A stretch of 42,062 nucleotides of DNA, taken from assembly GCA_005502445.1 (NCBI GenBank), contig SCPB01000020.1, positions 1-42,062 on the forward strand, written 5' to 3'. Positions 16,330 through 24,581 of the stretch are shown here, in pieces; position 1 is the first letter of the stretch, and every line of letters starts with the position of its first letter. Made by a program: the position numbers and the translations under genes. The notes under the pieces are model-generated. The model was given only the letters and a program-made list of their open reading frames with translations, did not search any database and had not been told where the DNA came from. Source of the DNA: Microbacteriaceae bacterium X2B. Its GTDB lineage: Bacteria; Actinomycetota; Actinomycetes; Actinomycetales; Microbacteriaceae.

Positions 16330-16525
16330 GGCGCGGGTGCGGCGGGTGCCGCTTCGTCTCGCGGTGCTTCTCGCGCCCCGGCCGCTCTCGATGCGCAGGT
16401 CTACCCTGGGTGGATGCGTGGAGCCGATCCGCCGTTCCGCTCGCGACTCCCGCGGCGCGCGATGCCCTCGCGCCGAACCGTCCTCGCGACGACCGCCCTG
16501 CTCACCGCCGCGCGCGGGCCGGCGA

Positions 16526-16699
16526 CTAGAGAGTAGGCAGCTGCACGTCGCGCACCGTCTTGACCTCCGAGAGCCCGGCGAAGGCGCGCTCGGCGTTCGG
16601 CGCAGTGCTCGTGAGGGCGACGGCGCCGACGGCGACGCTGCTCGAGAGCACGAGGCCCGCGAGGGCGAGGACGGTGATGCGCGCGAGCAGGCTCCGCAT
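16526..16699 (-). CDS. Small exported peptide (57 aa)
   Basis: The product begins MRSLLARITVLALAGLVLSS, an Arg followed by a long hydrophobic stretch (about 18-20 residues), then VAVGAVALTS and a short polar tail ending VRDVQLPTL. It is either a secreted peptide (possible cleavage around AVA-LTS) or a single-pass membrane protein. GAGAGGA lies 8 nt before the ATG, a good ribosome binding site. No family is recognised. It is divergent from the phosphotransferase gene (205 nt between starts). The clear start signal and exact signal-peptide layout support a real gene despite its size. Confidence 0.6.
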   Translation of the reverse strand: MRSLLARITVLALAGLVLSSSVAVGAVALTSTAPNAERAFAGLSEVKTVRDVQLPTL

Positions 16700-16904
16700 G
16701 AGCGCGATCCTCTCGGGTGGAGGAACCCGGAACCGCGGGGTACGGTCCCGTCCGCGCGATCCCGGCCGTTCGGGGGAGGACCGCGCGTATCCGCCATGCT
16801 ACGCCGCGCCGGGTCCGTGAGGGCTGCACCGGAGCCGGATGTCCGCGAAAACCCCGCGCGGCGCGGTTCGCGCGGGGGCTCGGTATCCCTCATGATGAGG
16901 AGCG

Positions 16905-18137
16905 ATGACTGCCCAGGGTTCCCCCGTCCTGCACCGTGATGTGCTGCACGCCGTCGCCGGTTCCCTCGGTGCGACGCTCGTCGACGCCCATGCCCTGCAG
17001 ATCGAGCCGACCGGCCACGGTTTCACGCACGGCTATCGCGTCACGCTCCGGGACGAGGCGGGGACGAGCGCGGATCACACGGTGTTCGTCGAGACCTCCC
17101 CTCCCGACACGTCGCGCTCGGGCGTGCTCACGCTCACGCAGCCCGAGACGGGCGAGCGGGTGGACGTGTGGGTGTACCCCGCCGACCCGTCGCTGCCGGC
17201 TCTGCGCACCGCGGTGTACGCCGAAGCCGCCTCGATCGTGCTCGCCCGTCTCGGGCTGCCCGTCGAGGACCTGCGGGTGAGCCTTGCCGCCTACCGCCCG
17301 GGCAAGCGCGCCGTCGTGCGCGTCGACACCGCCCGCACAGCGTACTTCCTCAAGGTCGTGCGGCCCCCCGCCGCCGAGCCGCTGCAGGCCAAGCACACCC
17401 ACTGGCGTCACGAGGGCGTACCCGTGCCGGCCGTGCTCGGCTGGAGCGAGGAGGGCCTCGTCGCGCTCGAGGCGCTCGCGGGCTCCGAGCTCATCTCGGT
17501 GCTCGATCGGGTGCCGAACCCCGACGTCCTCCTCGACGAGATCGTTCGCCTCATGCAGCGCATCGCGGCTGTGCCGTCGACCGCGCCCGCGCGCGCCTCG
17601 CTCGTGCGCCGACTCGACTGGTACGAGGAGCGCCTCATCGAGCAGCTCCCCGCCCACGACGGGCTCATCGAGAGCACCTCGCGCGCGATCTCGCGCCGGT
17701 TCCGGGCCGGTGGCGCACCGCCGCCGAGCCGTACGGTGCACGGCGACCTCCACCTCGCGCAACTGCTCGTCGATCCCGGTGCGCCGACGACCATCACCGG
17801 CGTGCTCGACATCGACACCTCCGGCTGGGGCGACCCGGCCGACGACGCCGCGGCACTCTACGCCCACCTCATCGCAACGGTCGTGCACGACGGCGGCAGC
17901 CGCGCGACGCTTCGCGCCTCGCGCGCCTCCGTGCTCGCCGACGGCTGGCGACGGCGCTGGTTCGCGTGGCCCGAGGCGGGGTTCGCCGACCGCGCCCACG
18001 CGATCGCCGCGACGCAGCTCCTCGGCCACGCCCTCGCCCGGTCCGCCGCGGGATCCGACGACGCCGCCGTGCTCATCGAGCGCGCGCACCGCGTCGTCGC
18101 GGCGATGGAGTCGCCGCTCACCTCCGCCTCGTGGTGA
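16905..18137 (+). CDS. APH/maltokinase-like phosphotransferase
   Basis: The 410-residue protein belongs to the aminoglycoside-phosphotransferase/choline-kinase fold. The C-terminal half has the catalytic loop VHGDLHLAQLLVD (Asp and His of the HGDxH motif) and the metal-binding DIDTSGWGDPADDAAALY. The N-lobe has RPGKRAVVRVDTARTAYFLKVV, with the Lys expected to hold ATP. It is longer than resistance-type APH enzymes (about 260-300), with an extra N-terminal region of about 120 residues. The substrate is unknown; sugar, choline or aminoglycoside are all possible. AGGAG lies 5 nt before the ATG. The two genes beside it give no pathway hint. Confidence 0.82.
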   Translation: MTAQGSPVLHRDVLHAVAGSLGATLVDAHALQIEPTGHGFTHGYRVTLRDEAGTSADHTVFVETSPPDTSRSGVLTLTQPETGERVDVWVYPADPSLPALRTAVYAEAASIVLARLGLPVEDLRVSLAAYRPGKRAVVRVDTARTAYFLKVVRPPAAEPLQAKHTHWRHEGVPVPAVLGWSEEGLVALEALAGSELISVLDRVPNPDVLLDEIVRLMQRIAAVPSTAPARASLVRRLDWYEERLIEQLPAHDGLIESTSRAISRRFRAGGAPPPSRTVHGDLHLAQLLVDPGAPTTITGVLDIDTSGWGDPADDAAALYAHLIATVVHDGGSRATLRASRASVLADGWRRRWFAWPEAGFADRAHAIAATQLLGHALARSAAGSDDAAVLIERAHRVVAAMESPLTSASW

Positions 18138-18151
18138 CCGCGCATGAGGCC

Positions 18152-18168
18152 GTGAGAGTTCTCTCATG
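18152..18168. promoter_or_regulatory. 17-bp inverted-repeat site upstream of exported acidic protein
   Basis: GTGAGAGTTCTCTCATG contains TGAGAG-TT-CTCTCA, a perfect 6-bp inverted repeat. The same 17-mer with one base changed occurs on the other strand at 19082-19098, before the remnant two-component gene. The shared site suggests that the exported protein was or is a target of that regulator family. Confidence 0.55.
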
Positions 18169-18248
18169 CTGACCCGTCGGCGTCGATCGGCCTGCGACCA
18201 TGGAGCGGAGGGCGCTCCCGCGAGCGCCTCGATCGGGAAGGCGCGACC

Positions 18249-18641
18249 ATGGAGCAGAACGGCTGGATCGCCCTCGGCGCCGCCTCGGCGCTCGCCCTCG
18301 GCGTTCTCGCCGGAGGAGCGGTCAGCGCAGCGACCGCCATGCCGCTGGCCGACTCGAGCGCACGCGTCGGCGTCGCCCCGATCTCGGATCTCCGCGACAA
18401 TGTGAAGTACTTCGCGGGCGTCGATCAGGTGCGCGGTGAACTGCCCGGCGGTTCTCCCGACCCCGCCGGCACCGCGCCCCAGACGGGCAGCCCCGCGCCG
18501 GTCGAGTCACGCGATCCCGCCATCGAGGAGTCCCCCGCGCCGCCGCCCGTGCCGGTCGCCCCCGCTCCGGGCCCGGTGTCGATCGGCACTCCGCCGAGCG
18601 TCGGCGACGAGCCCCACGACGAGCCCGACGACGACGACTAG
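18249..18641 (+). CDS. Exported Pro-rich protein with acidic tail
   Basis: In the 130-residue protein, residues 1-31 look like a signal peptide (MEQNGWIALGAASALALGVLAGGAVSAATA, probable cleavage near ATA/MPLA, split here only for description). The mature part is short, with PISDLRDNVKYFAGVDQVRGEL followed by a Pro/Ala-rich linker and a run ending EPHDEPDDDD. The acidic end could bind cations at the cell surface; no family is recognised. GGGAAGG lies about 8 nt before the ATG. The leader carries a small GGCGCTC/GAGCGCC hairpin (18211-18228) and, farther up, the 17-bp repeat shared with the two-component scar. Confidence 0.7.
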   Translation: MEQNGWIALGAASALALGVLAGGAVSAATAMPLADSSARVGVAPISDLRDNVKYFAGVDQVRGELPGGSPDPAGTAPQTGSPAPVESRDPAIEESPAPPPVPVAPAPGPVSIGTPPSVGDEPHDEPDDDD

Positions 18642-18689
18642 ACCGTCCGACCACCGGGGGGCGCCGGACCGCGATCGAACCACTCGCGG

Positions 18690-19042
18690 TCAGACCAGTC
18701 GGTAGCCCATGCCCCGCACCGTCTCGATGCGCTCGGCGCCGAACTTCCCCCGCAGGTAGCGCACGTAGACGTCGACGACGTTCGAGCCGGGGTCGAAGTC
18801 GAAGCCCCAGACCCGTGACAGCAGCTGCTCTCGTGAGAGCACCTGCTCGGGATGCTGCAGGAACTGCTCGGCGCGTAGCCGCTCGCGGCGAGACCCTGAT
18901 CGACGCTCTCGATCACGCGGTCGCGCTGCACGAAGTAGGCGCTGATGCCGGCGAAGGTCATGCCGAGCGTCGTGATGACGAGAATGACGGCGAGGATGCG
19001 TGCGCGCACCGACCATGCCGGGAGGACGGTCGGGCGCGACAT
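18690..19042 (-). pseudogene. Chimeric scar: sensor-kinase N-terminus joined to response-regulator C-terminus
   Basis: From ATG 19042 the frame reads [20 protein letters not shown]..., a membrane helix and [20 protein letters not shown], the start of a HAMP-type histidine kinase. Near 18880-18900 sense shifts to another frame, which reads [38 protein letters not shown] and [14 protein letters not shown], the winged-helix C-terminus of an OmpR/PhoB response regulator ending at 18690. The kinase core and the regulator's receiver domain are missing. A deletion joining two genes in kinase-then-regulator order explains this. GATAAT lies 6 nt before the ATG, so the promoter may survive. The product would not be a working protein. 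Confidence 0.75.
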
Positions 19043-19081
19043 GCCTTCATTATCGGCGCCCCCTGCGGCTCGCCCGACCGT

Positions 19082-19098
19082 CATGAGAGGACTCTCAC
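19082..19098. promoter_or_regulatory. Second copy of the 17-bp inverted-repeat site
   Basis: On the minus strand this reads GTGAGAGTCCTCTCATG, differing from 18152-18168 only at one central base. It lies about 40 nt upstream of the remnant kinase start, in the same orientation relative to its gene as the first copy. It was probably the autoregulatory site of the lost two-component system. Confidence 0.55.
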
Positions 19099-19206
19099 CC
19101 GTGACGGTCAGGCCCTATGAGGACGGCGACATCATTCGGTCTTGAAGACCAGGGCCTCGCGATGCAGATTCGTGGATCATCCCGACAGCGGAGTCGGGAT
19201 GCCGAC

Positions 19207-19290
19207 ATGCAATTGGAGGCCCCGGTGTTCAGCGAGGCTACGGTGATCTGGTTGGATGTGCACGCGCGCGGCGTGCGGGCGGCGGCGATC
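19207..19290 (+). mobile_element. Probable IS110-family transposase fragment
   Basis: The plus frame from ATG 19207 reads MQLEAPVFSEATVIWLDVHA then RGVRAAAIDMV, resembling the start of IS110-type transposases (GLDVHARSVxAAAID, with the first DEDD-site Asp). After about 28 residues the similarity stops, and the frame runs to 19455 with low-complexity Arg/Ser text. Two palindromes precede it: GGTCTT-G-AAGACC (19138-19150) and the hairpin CATCCCGAC/GTCGGGATG (19178-19201). The 530 nt from 19099 to 19627 contain no other credible gene. This could be the trace of the event that deleted the two-component genes; recognition is from a short segment only. Confidence 0.4.
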
Positions 19291-19560
19291 GACATGGTCG
19301 CGGCCGCGGCGCCGCGGGATAATCTACGACGGGTCGGTGACTCGGAGCAGCAGTCTCGGCACCGTGCGGGGAGCATGCAGCGTGAGGAGCGCATCAGCGA
19401 GTCGACTGTGAGCAGTCGCCCCCGGGCGGCCACGCTCGACCTCAGACAAGCGTGAACGCTCTCGCCGGAACAAGGGTCATGCGGTCGCCAACCCGCACAT
19501 ATCGGACTGACCACGCGTCGAAAGACACGCCGCATCCCGCCACCGCCCCAAGCGGACGAC

Positions 19561-19596
19561 GAAGCGCCGCCGGGCAAGCCAGCCCGGCGGCGCTTC
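19561..19596. terminator. Perfect 15-bp hairpin
   Basis: GAAGCGCCGCCGGGC and GCCCGGCGGCGCTTC form a perfect 15-bp stem with the 6-nt loop AAGCCA. It starts about 32 nt downstream of the stop of the minus-strand gene ending at 19628, so it is well placed to end that transcript, and it could act in both directions. There is no T run. Confidence 0.6.
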
Positions 19597-19627
19597 ACCT
19601 TGCCCACTTGACAGGAACCCCTGCATA

Positions 19628-19942
19628 TCAGTCGAGCGTGATCGGCTCGCGCTCGCTCATCACGAGCACGGGTGGCGAGAGGCCGTCGCCCGCGTGGAAG
19701 CCGAGGACGGCCGACCCCTCGAAGTCGCCGGCCGAGACCGTGGGCAGAGCCCCGCGGAAGCTCTCGCTCAGTTCGTTCTCGTCGTCACAGACGACGGGGA
19801 GGAAGCCCGCGACGTACTCGAACGACTCGACCGGGTCGAGGTCGAGCTCTGCGACCGGCTGGATGCCGGGGCCGTTCGTGTTCCACAGCGTGACGCCCTC
19901 CTGCTGCACCACGCGCATCCCTCTCTCGACGATTGCCCTCAC
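19628..19942 (-). CDS. Hypothetical protein (about 104 aa)
   Basis: The soluble protein reads VRAIVERGMRVVQQEGVTLWN, GIQPVAELDLDPVESFEYVAG, FLPVVCDDENELSESFRGAL and ends VLVMSEREPITLD. It is acidic, of normal composition, and codon use fits the genome, so it looks real, but I recognise no family. The start is uncertain: GTG 19942 has TGAGAGG immediately before it, and ATG 19918 has GAGAGAGGG directly before it; neither spacing is ideal. It lies 43 nt downstream of pckG in the same direction and may share its transcript, ending at the 15-bp hairpin. Confidence 0.6.
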   Translation of the reverse strand: MRAIVERGMRVVQQEGVTLWNTNGPGIQPVAELDLDPVESFEYVAGFLPVVCDDENELSESFRGALPTVSAGDFEGSAVLGFHAGDGLSPPVLVMSEREPITLD

Positions 19943-19985
19943 CCTCTCAGGCGAGCGCCGCGTCGGGAATGTCGGGGTGGCGCGC

Positions 19986-21854
19986 TCAGTCGTCGAGTCG
20001 CGCGCGCAAGAGCTCGAACTGGCGCGGCAGCTCGGCCGGCAGTCGCTCTCCGAAGGTCGCGAAGAACCGCTCGATGTCGTCGACCTCGACACGCAGGGCG
20101 GCGGGGTCGACGGCGAAGAGCTCGCGCACGCGGTCGTCGTCGAGGTCGAGCCCGTCGAGGTTCAGACCGTCGGCCGCCGGCACGCAGCCGAGCGGGGACT
20201 CGTCGGCGCTCGCGGTGCCCTCGAGCCGTTCGACCATCCACTGCAGCACTCGCGCGTTGTCGCCGAAGCCGGGCCAGAGGAACGAGCCGTCGGCGCCCTT
20301 GCGGAACCAGTTCACCTGGAAGACGCGCGGCACGCGGGCCGAGCGGCGCAGGCGGCGCCCGAAGTCGAGCCAGTGCGCGAAGTAGTCGCCCATGTTGTAG
20401 CCGCAGAACGGCAGCATCGCGAACGGGTCGCGGCGCAGCTCGCCCACGGTGCCCTCGGCGGCCGCCGTCTGCTCCGAGGCGATCGTGGCGCCCATGAAGA
20501 CGCCGTGATCCCAGTCGCGCGCCTCTACCACCAGAGGCACATTGCTTGCTCGGCGGCCGCCGAAGACGATGGCGTCGACGACGACGCCCTCCGGGTCCTC
20601 CCACGTGCTCGCGATCGAGGGGCACTGGCGGGCGGACACGGTGAAGCGGGAGTTCGGGTGGGCGGCACGCGTGCCGGAGCCGGGCGTCCACGACCGGCCG
20701 CGCCAGTCGGTGAGATGAGCGGGCGGGGTCGGGGTGAGGCCCTCCCACCACACGTCGCCGTCGTCGGTCGTCGCGACATTCGTGAAGATCGTGTTGCCCC
20801 AGAGGGTGTCGATCGCCGTGGGGTTCGTCGTCGCGCTCGTGCCGGGTGCGACGCCGAAGAAGCCCGCCTCGGGGTTGATGGCGCGGAGGCGGCCGTCGGC
20901 GCCGATACGCAGCCAGGCGATGTCGTCGCCGATCGTCTCGACGCTCCAGCCCGGGATGCTCGGGGTCAGCATCGCGAGGTTGGTCTTGCCGCACGCGCTC
21001 GGGAACGCCGCCGCGAGGTGGTACGCCTTGCCGCTCGGCGCCGTCACCTTGATGAGCAGCATGTGCTCGGCGAGCCAGCCCTCATCGCGTGCCTGCACCG
21101 AGGCGATGCGCAACGCGAAGGCCTTCTTGGCGAGGATGGCGTTGCCGCCGTAGGCCGAGCCGAACGACCAGATCTCGCGGGTCTCGGGGAAGTGGGCGAC
21201 GTACTTCGCGTCATTGCACGGCCAGGCGACGTCGTGCTCGCCCGGGGCGAGAGGCGCGCCGACGCTGTGCACGGCGGGCACCCAGTCGGCGCCTGCGGCG
21301 ATCGCGTCGAGAGCGGCGGAGCCCATGCGCGTCATCGTTCCCATGCTCACGACGACGTACGGCGAGTCGGTGACCTGCACGCCCATCTTCGCCATCGGCG
21401 AGCCGATCGGGCCCATCGAGAAGGGCACGACGTACATCGTGCGGCCGCGCATCGTCCCGCGGAACACCGCGGTGAGCTCGGCGCGCATGGCGACCGGCTC
21501 GCGCCAGTTGTTCGTCGGGCCGGCGTCGGCCTCGTCCTGCGAGCAGATGAAGGTGCGCGACTCGAGCCGGGCGACGTCGCCCTCGTGCGAGCGGGCCACG
21601 AACGAGTACGGGCGCAGCTCGGGGTTGAGCTGCTCGATCGTGCCGGCCGCGACGAGCTGCTGCAGCAGCTCGTGGCGCTCGCGCGTCGAGCCGTCGCACC
21701 AGTGGATCTCGGCGGGCTGCGCGAGCTCGGCGATGTCTGAGACCCAGGCGGCGACATCGGCGGGGATCGCGCGACCGTCGTACCCGCCCGGTGCCGAGGA
21801 TGCCGCGGTCGCCTCGTGCGCGGAGTGGATCCGGGGGGTCTCGAGCAGCGTCAT
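19986..21854 (-). CDS. pckG: Phosphoenolpyruvate carboxykinase (GTP)
   Basis: This enzyme converts oxaloacetate and GTP to PEP and CO2, the entry to gluconeogenesis. At 622 residues it fits the GTP-dependent family. Landmarks are [55 protein letters not shown], the kinase P-loop FPSACGKTN (about 284-292), and [17 protein letters not shown] followed by the TxxxxN metal/GTP region. ATG 21854 has GGAGAG 6 nt upstream. Another in-frame ATG at 21896 follows a TACGCT -10 by 6 nt, but its 14 codons are rare ones, so 21896 is more likely just the transcription start. It is divergent from a RamB/ScfR-like regulator that probably controls it. Confidence 0.97.
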   Translation of the reverse strand: MTLLETPRIHSAHEATAASSAPGGYDGRAIPADVAAWVSDIAELAQPAEIHWCDGSTRERHELLQQLVAAGTIEQLNPELRPYSFVARSHEGDVARLESRTFICSQDEADAGPTNNWREPVAMRAELTAVFRGTMRGRTMYVVPFSMGPIGSPMAKMGVQVTDSPYVVVSMGTMTRMGSAALDAIAAGADWVPAVHSVGAPLAPGEHDVAWPCNDAKYVAHFPETREIWSFGSAYGGNAILAKKAFALRIASVQARDEGWLAEHMLLIKVTAPSGKAYHLAAAFPSACGKTNLAMLTPSIPGWSVETIGDDIAWLRIGADGRLRAINPEAGFFGVAPGTSATTNPTAIDTLWGNTIFTNVATTDDGDVWWEGLTPTPPAHLTDWRGRSWTPGSGTRAAHPNSRFTVSARQCPSIASTWEDPEGVVVDAIVFGGRRASNVPLVVEARDWDHGVFMGATIASEQTAAAEGTVGELRRDPFAMLPFCGYNMGDYFAHWLDFGRRLRRSARVPRVFQVNWFRKGADGSFLWPGFGDNARVLQWMVERLEGTASADESPLGCVPAADGLNLDGLDLDDDRVRELFAVDPAALRVEVDDIERFFATFGERLPAELPRQFELLRARLDD

Positions 21855-21935
21855 GATCGTCTCTCCATTCCGGGAATGAAACCCTGTTGTGACCATGGTG
21901 CCAGCGTATGAGAGGCGTTTTCCGGGCATCCCGAC

Positions 21936-21964
21936 TTAAAGAAAGATGGTTCTTTCGGTACTGT
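21936..21964 (+). promoter_or_regulatory. Promoter with embedded operator of the RamB/ScfR-like gene
   Basis: TTAAAG (21936-21941) and TACTGT (21959-21964) have exact 17-nt spacing, and the -10 ends 6 nt before the ATG at 21971, predicting a leaderless transcript. Between them lies AAAGAA-N6-TTCTTT (21938-21955), an inverted repeat covering the -35 and spacer. A protein bound there would block transcription, which fits autorepression and control of divergent pckG. Confidence 0.6.
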
Positions 21965-21970
21965 CAAGGC

Positions 21971-23410
21971 ATGAGCGATCTCGTCACTCTCGGCCAGCGC
22001 ATCCGGCACTTCCGCACCGCGGCGGGCCTGACCCTCGATCAGCTCGGTGAACGCGTCGGGGTCGCCGGCAGCCAGCTCTCGCTCATGGAGAACGGTCGAC
22101 GCGAGCCGCGCATCACACTGCTCACGGCGATCGCCGAGGCGCTCGGCGTCGCCCTCGCCGATCTGCTCGACGAGTCGCCCCCCTCGCATCGCGCCGCCCT
22201 CGAGATCGAGCTCGAGCGCGCGCAGCGCTCGGGCCTCTACGCCTCGCTCGGGCTGCCGACCGTGCGCGCGACGCGCTCGATGGGCGATGAGGTGCTCGAG
22301 GCCCTCGTCGGTCTGCACCGCGAGCTCGTTCAGCGCGAGCGGCAGACGATCGCGACGCCCGAAGAGGCTCGGCGGGCCAACACCGAGCTGCGCCACCACA
22401 TGCGCACGCTCGACAACCATCTGCCCGAGATCGAGGCGCTCGCCGAGCGCACGGTGCGCGAGACGGGTCATGTGAGCGGCGCCCTCACCCACCGCGAGGT
22501 CGGGCTCATGGCCAAGAAGCTCGGCTTCGAGCTCGTCCACGTCGGCGACCTGCCGCACTCGGCGCGCTCGGTCACCGACCTCGAGAACGGTCGCATCTAC
22601 CTGCCGCCCGCCTCCATCCCCGGCGGACACGGCCTGCGCTCGATGGCGCTGCAGGCGGTGGCCCACCGCCTGCTCGGGCACGAGGTGCCCAAGACCTACG
22701 CCGAGTTCCTGCGCCAGCGGCTCGAGATCAACTACTTCGCCGCCGCGTGCCTCATGCCGCGCGAGCAGTCGATCGCCTTCCTCGGTCAGGCCAAGGCCGA
22801 CCGCAACATCGCGGTGGAGGACTTCCGCGACGCCTTCGGGGTCACGCACGAGGCTGCGGCCCTGCGGCTGACGAACCTCGCCACCTCGCACCTCGATCTG
22901 ACTCTGCACTTCTTGCGCGTCGGCGACGACGGCGCCGTGTACAAGGCGTACGAGAACGACGGGCTGCGACTTCCGGTCGACGTCACCGGCTCGATCGAGG
23001 GGCAACTCGTGTGCCGGAACTGGAGCGCGCGTGTCGCCTTCACGCGGACGAACCGCACGACCGAGTTCTACCAGTACACCGACACGCCCGAGGGCACCTT
23101 CTGGGAGTCCACGCAGACCGGCACGAGCGCGAACGACGAGTTCTCGATCACCGTCGGCGTGCCCTTCGCGCAGTCGAAGTGGTTCCGCGGTCGCGAGACG
23201 ACGAATCGGCGCACCTCGACCTGCCCCGATCCGGCGTGCTGCAAGCGACCCGACGGCGACCTCGCGAGCCGGTGGCGCGGCAAGGCCTGGACGAGCGCCA
23301 AGCTGCACGCGCACATCCTCTCGCCGCTCCCGAGCGGCACCTTCCCGGGCGTCGACGACCAGGAGCTGTACCGGTTCCTGGAGGCGCACGCCGAGGGCGA
23401 GAAGCATTAG
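21971..23410 (+). CDS. RamB/ScfR-like XRE-family regulator of carbon metabolism
   Basis: The 479-residue protein has an N-terminal XRE helix-turn-helix (about 6-65: LGQRIRHFRTAAGLTLDQLG, GSQLSLMENGRREPRITLLT), a middle IrrE-like region (AVAHRLLGHEVPKTYAEFLR, here without an HExxH zinc site), and a C-terminal Cys-containing domain (CPDPACCKRP). This is the layout of short-chain-fatty-acid/acetate regulators such as RamB and PrpC-operon activators in Actinobacteria. It is divergent from pckG, a sensible target. ATG 21971 has no ribosome binding site but matches a leaderless promoter; the frame upstream covers promoter sequence. Confidence 0.88.
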   Translation: MSDLVTLGQRIRHFRTAAGLTLDQLGERVGVAGSQLSLMENGRREPRITLLTAIAEALGVALADLLDESPPSHRAALEIELERAQRSGLYASLGLPTVRATRSMGDEVLEALVGLHRELVQRERQTIATPEEARRANTELRHHMRTLDNHLPEIEALAERTVRETGHVSGALTHREVGLMAKKLGFELVHVGDLPHSARSVTDLENGRIYLPPASIPGGHGLRSMALQAVAHRLLGHEVPKTYAEFLRQRLEINYFAAACLMPREQSIAFLGQAKADRNIAVEDFRDAFGVTHEAAALRLTNLATSHLDLTLHFLRVGDDGAVYKAYENDGLRLPVDVTGSIEGQLVCRNWSARVAFTRTNRTTEFYQYTDTPEGTFWESTQTGTSANDEFSITVGVPFAQSKWFRGRETTNRRTSTCPDPACCKRPDGDLASRWRGKAWTSAKLHAHILSPLPSGTFPGVDDQELYRFLEAHAEGEKH

Positions 23411-23464
23411 CCGTTCGGGGTGTCGAGTCGGCGGGGCCGGCGGCCGCCGTGGAGGCCGACGAAC

Positions 23465-23470
23465 TAGACT
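23465..23470 (+). promoter_or_regulatory. Candidate -10 element for leaderless moaA
   Basis: TAGACT is followed by GACGGC and the GTG start at 23477, again the TAnnnT-N6-start layout. No Shine-Dalgarno sequence is seen and there is no clear -35. Confidence 0.45.
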
Positions 23471-23476
23471 GACGGC

Positions 23477-24544
23477 GTGACCGGATCGGGGGAATCACCG
23501 CGGCTCGGCCCGATTCGGGGCGGGCCCGATGCACTGGGTCGTCCCATGCGCGACATCCGCATCTCCGTCACGGATCGCTGCAACTTCCGTTGCATCTACT
23601 GCATGCCGAAAGAGGTGTTCGGTCGCGACCACGCCTTCCTGCCGCGCGACGAGATCCTCAGTTTCGAGGAGATCACGCGGCTCGTGCGGATCGCCGCCGG
23701 CCACGGCGTCACCAAGGTCAGGCTCACGGGCGGCGAACCGCTGCTGCGGAAGGGCATCGTCGACCTCGTGAGCATGATCGGCGACGTGCCGACCTCCACC
23801 GGCGGCGCCCTCGACATCGCCCTCACGACGAACGGCTCGACGCTCGCCCGATTCGCCGTCGCGCTCAAGGACGCCGGCCTCTCGCGCGTGACCGTATCGC
23901 TCGACTCACCGGATGACGCCACGTTCCAGGCCATGAACGACGTGCGGTTCCCGGTCGCCGAGGTCCTCCGGGGCATCGAGGCGGCCCAGGAGGCGGGTCT
24001 CGGGCCGATCAAGGTCAACATGGTCGTCAAGCGGGGCATGAACGACCGCGACATCCTGCCGATGGCGCGACTGTTCCGCGGCACGCCGCACATCGTCCGT
24101 TTCATCGAGTTCATGGACGTCGGCGCGACCAACGGCTGGCGGCTCGACGACGTCGTCCCCTCGGCCGAGGTGCTGCGGGTCATCGACGCCACGCACCCGC
24201 TCGTCGCACTCGAGTCGTCGTCCCCCGGGGAGACGGCGAATCGATGGGCCTATGCGGATGGTGCGGGGGAGATCGGCGTGATCTCGAGCGTGACGCAGCC
24301 GTTCTGCCGGACCTGCTCCCGCGCCCGGGTCTCCGTCGACGGAAAGCTGTACACCTGCCTCTTCGGCACCCGGGGCCACGACCTGCGGGCCCTCATGCGC
24401 GATGGCTGCACCGACGACGAGCTCTCGTCCGCTCTCGCCGACATATGGCGCAACCGGTCGGACCGGTACTCCGAGACGCGCACGACGGCGGTCCGCGTCG
24501 AACAGCGGGTGGATCGGGTCGAGATGTCGTACATCGGCGGCTGA
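23477..24544 (+). CDS. moaA: GTP 3',8-cyclase MoaA
   Basis: This radical SAM enzyme starts molybdenum cofactor synthesis by rearranging GTP. At 355 residues it has the N-terminal [4Fe-4S] motif CNFRCIYC (Cys35, 39, 42), [14 protein letters not shown], the C-terminal second cluster motif [21 protein letters not shown] (Cys277, 280, 294), and the essential C-terminal Gly-Gly. All catalytic elements are present. It is separated from the other cofactor genes here (moeA, mod) by about 8 kb of anaerobic-metabolism genes. Partner genes moaC, moaE and moaD are not in the window. Confidence 0.97.
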   Translation: MTGSGESPRLGPIRGGPDALGRPMRDIRISVTDRCNFRCIYCMPKEVFGRDHAFLPRDEILSFEEITRLVRIAAGHGVTKVRLTGGEPLLRKGIVDLVSMIGDVPTSTGGALDIALTTNGSTLARFAVALKDAGLSRVTVSLDSPDDATFQAMNDVRFPVAEVLRGIEAAQEAGLGPIKVNMVVKRGMNDRDILPMARLFRGTPHIVRFIEFMDVGATNGWRLDDVVPSAEVLRVIDATHPLVALESSSPGETANRWAYADGAGEIGVISSVTQPFCRTCSRARVSVDGKLYTCLFGTRGHDLRALMRDGCTDDELSSALADIWRNRSDRYSETRTTAVRVEQRVDRVEMSYIGG

Positions 24545-24581
24545 ACTGGGGCCGCGATCCTCCTGGGCGCGACCGTGTGCT

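Noticed and set aside
16414-16536. Plus-strand 40-codon frame beginning MRGADPP
   Set aside because: It has an Arg-rich composition, lacks a ribosome site and overlaps the end of the better-supported 57-residue minus-strand gene.
19117-19455. Plus-strand frame as an intact 112-residue gene
   Set aside because: Only the segment 19207-19290 has recognisable character; the remainder looks like random high-GC translation, so it is treated as a transposase fragment.
21855-21896. Upstream ATG 21896 as the pckG start
   Set aside because: The 14 extra codons are A/T-rich, rare ones unlike the rest of the gene, and ATG 21854 has GGAGAG at good spacing. 21896 is more likely the transcription start.
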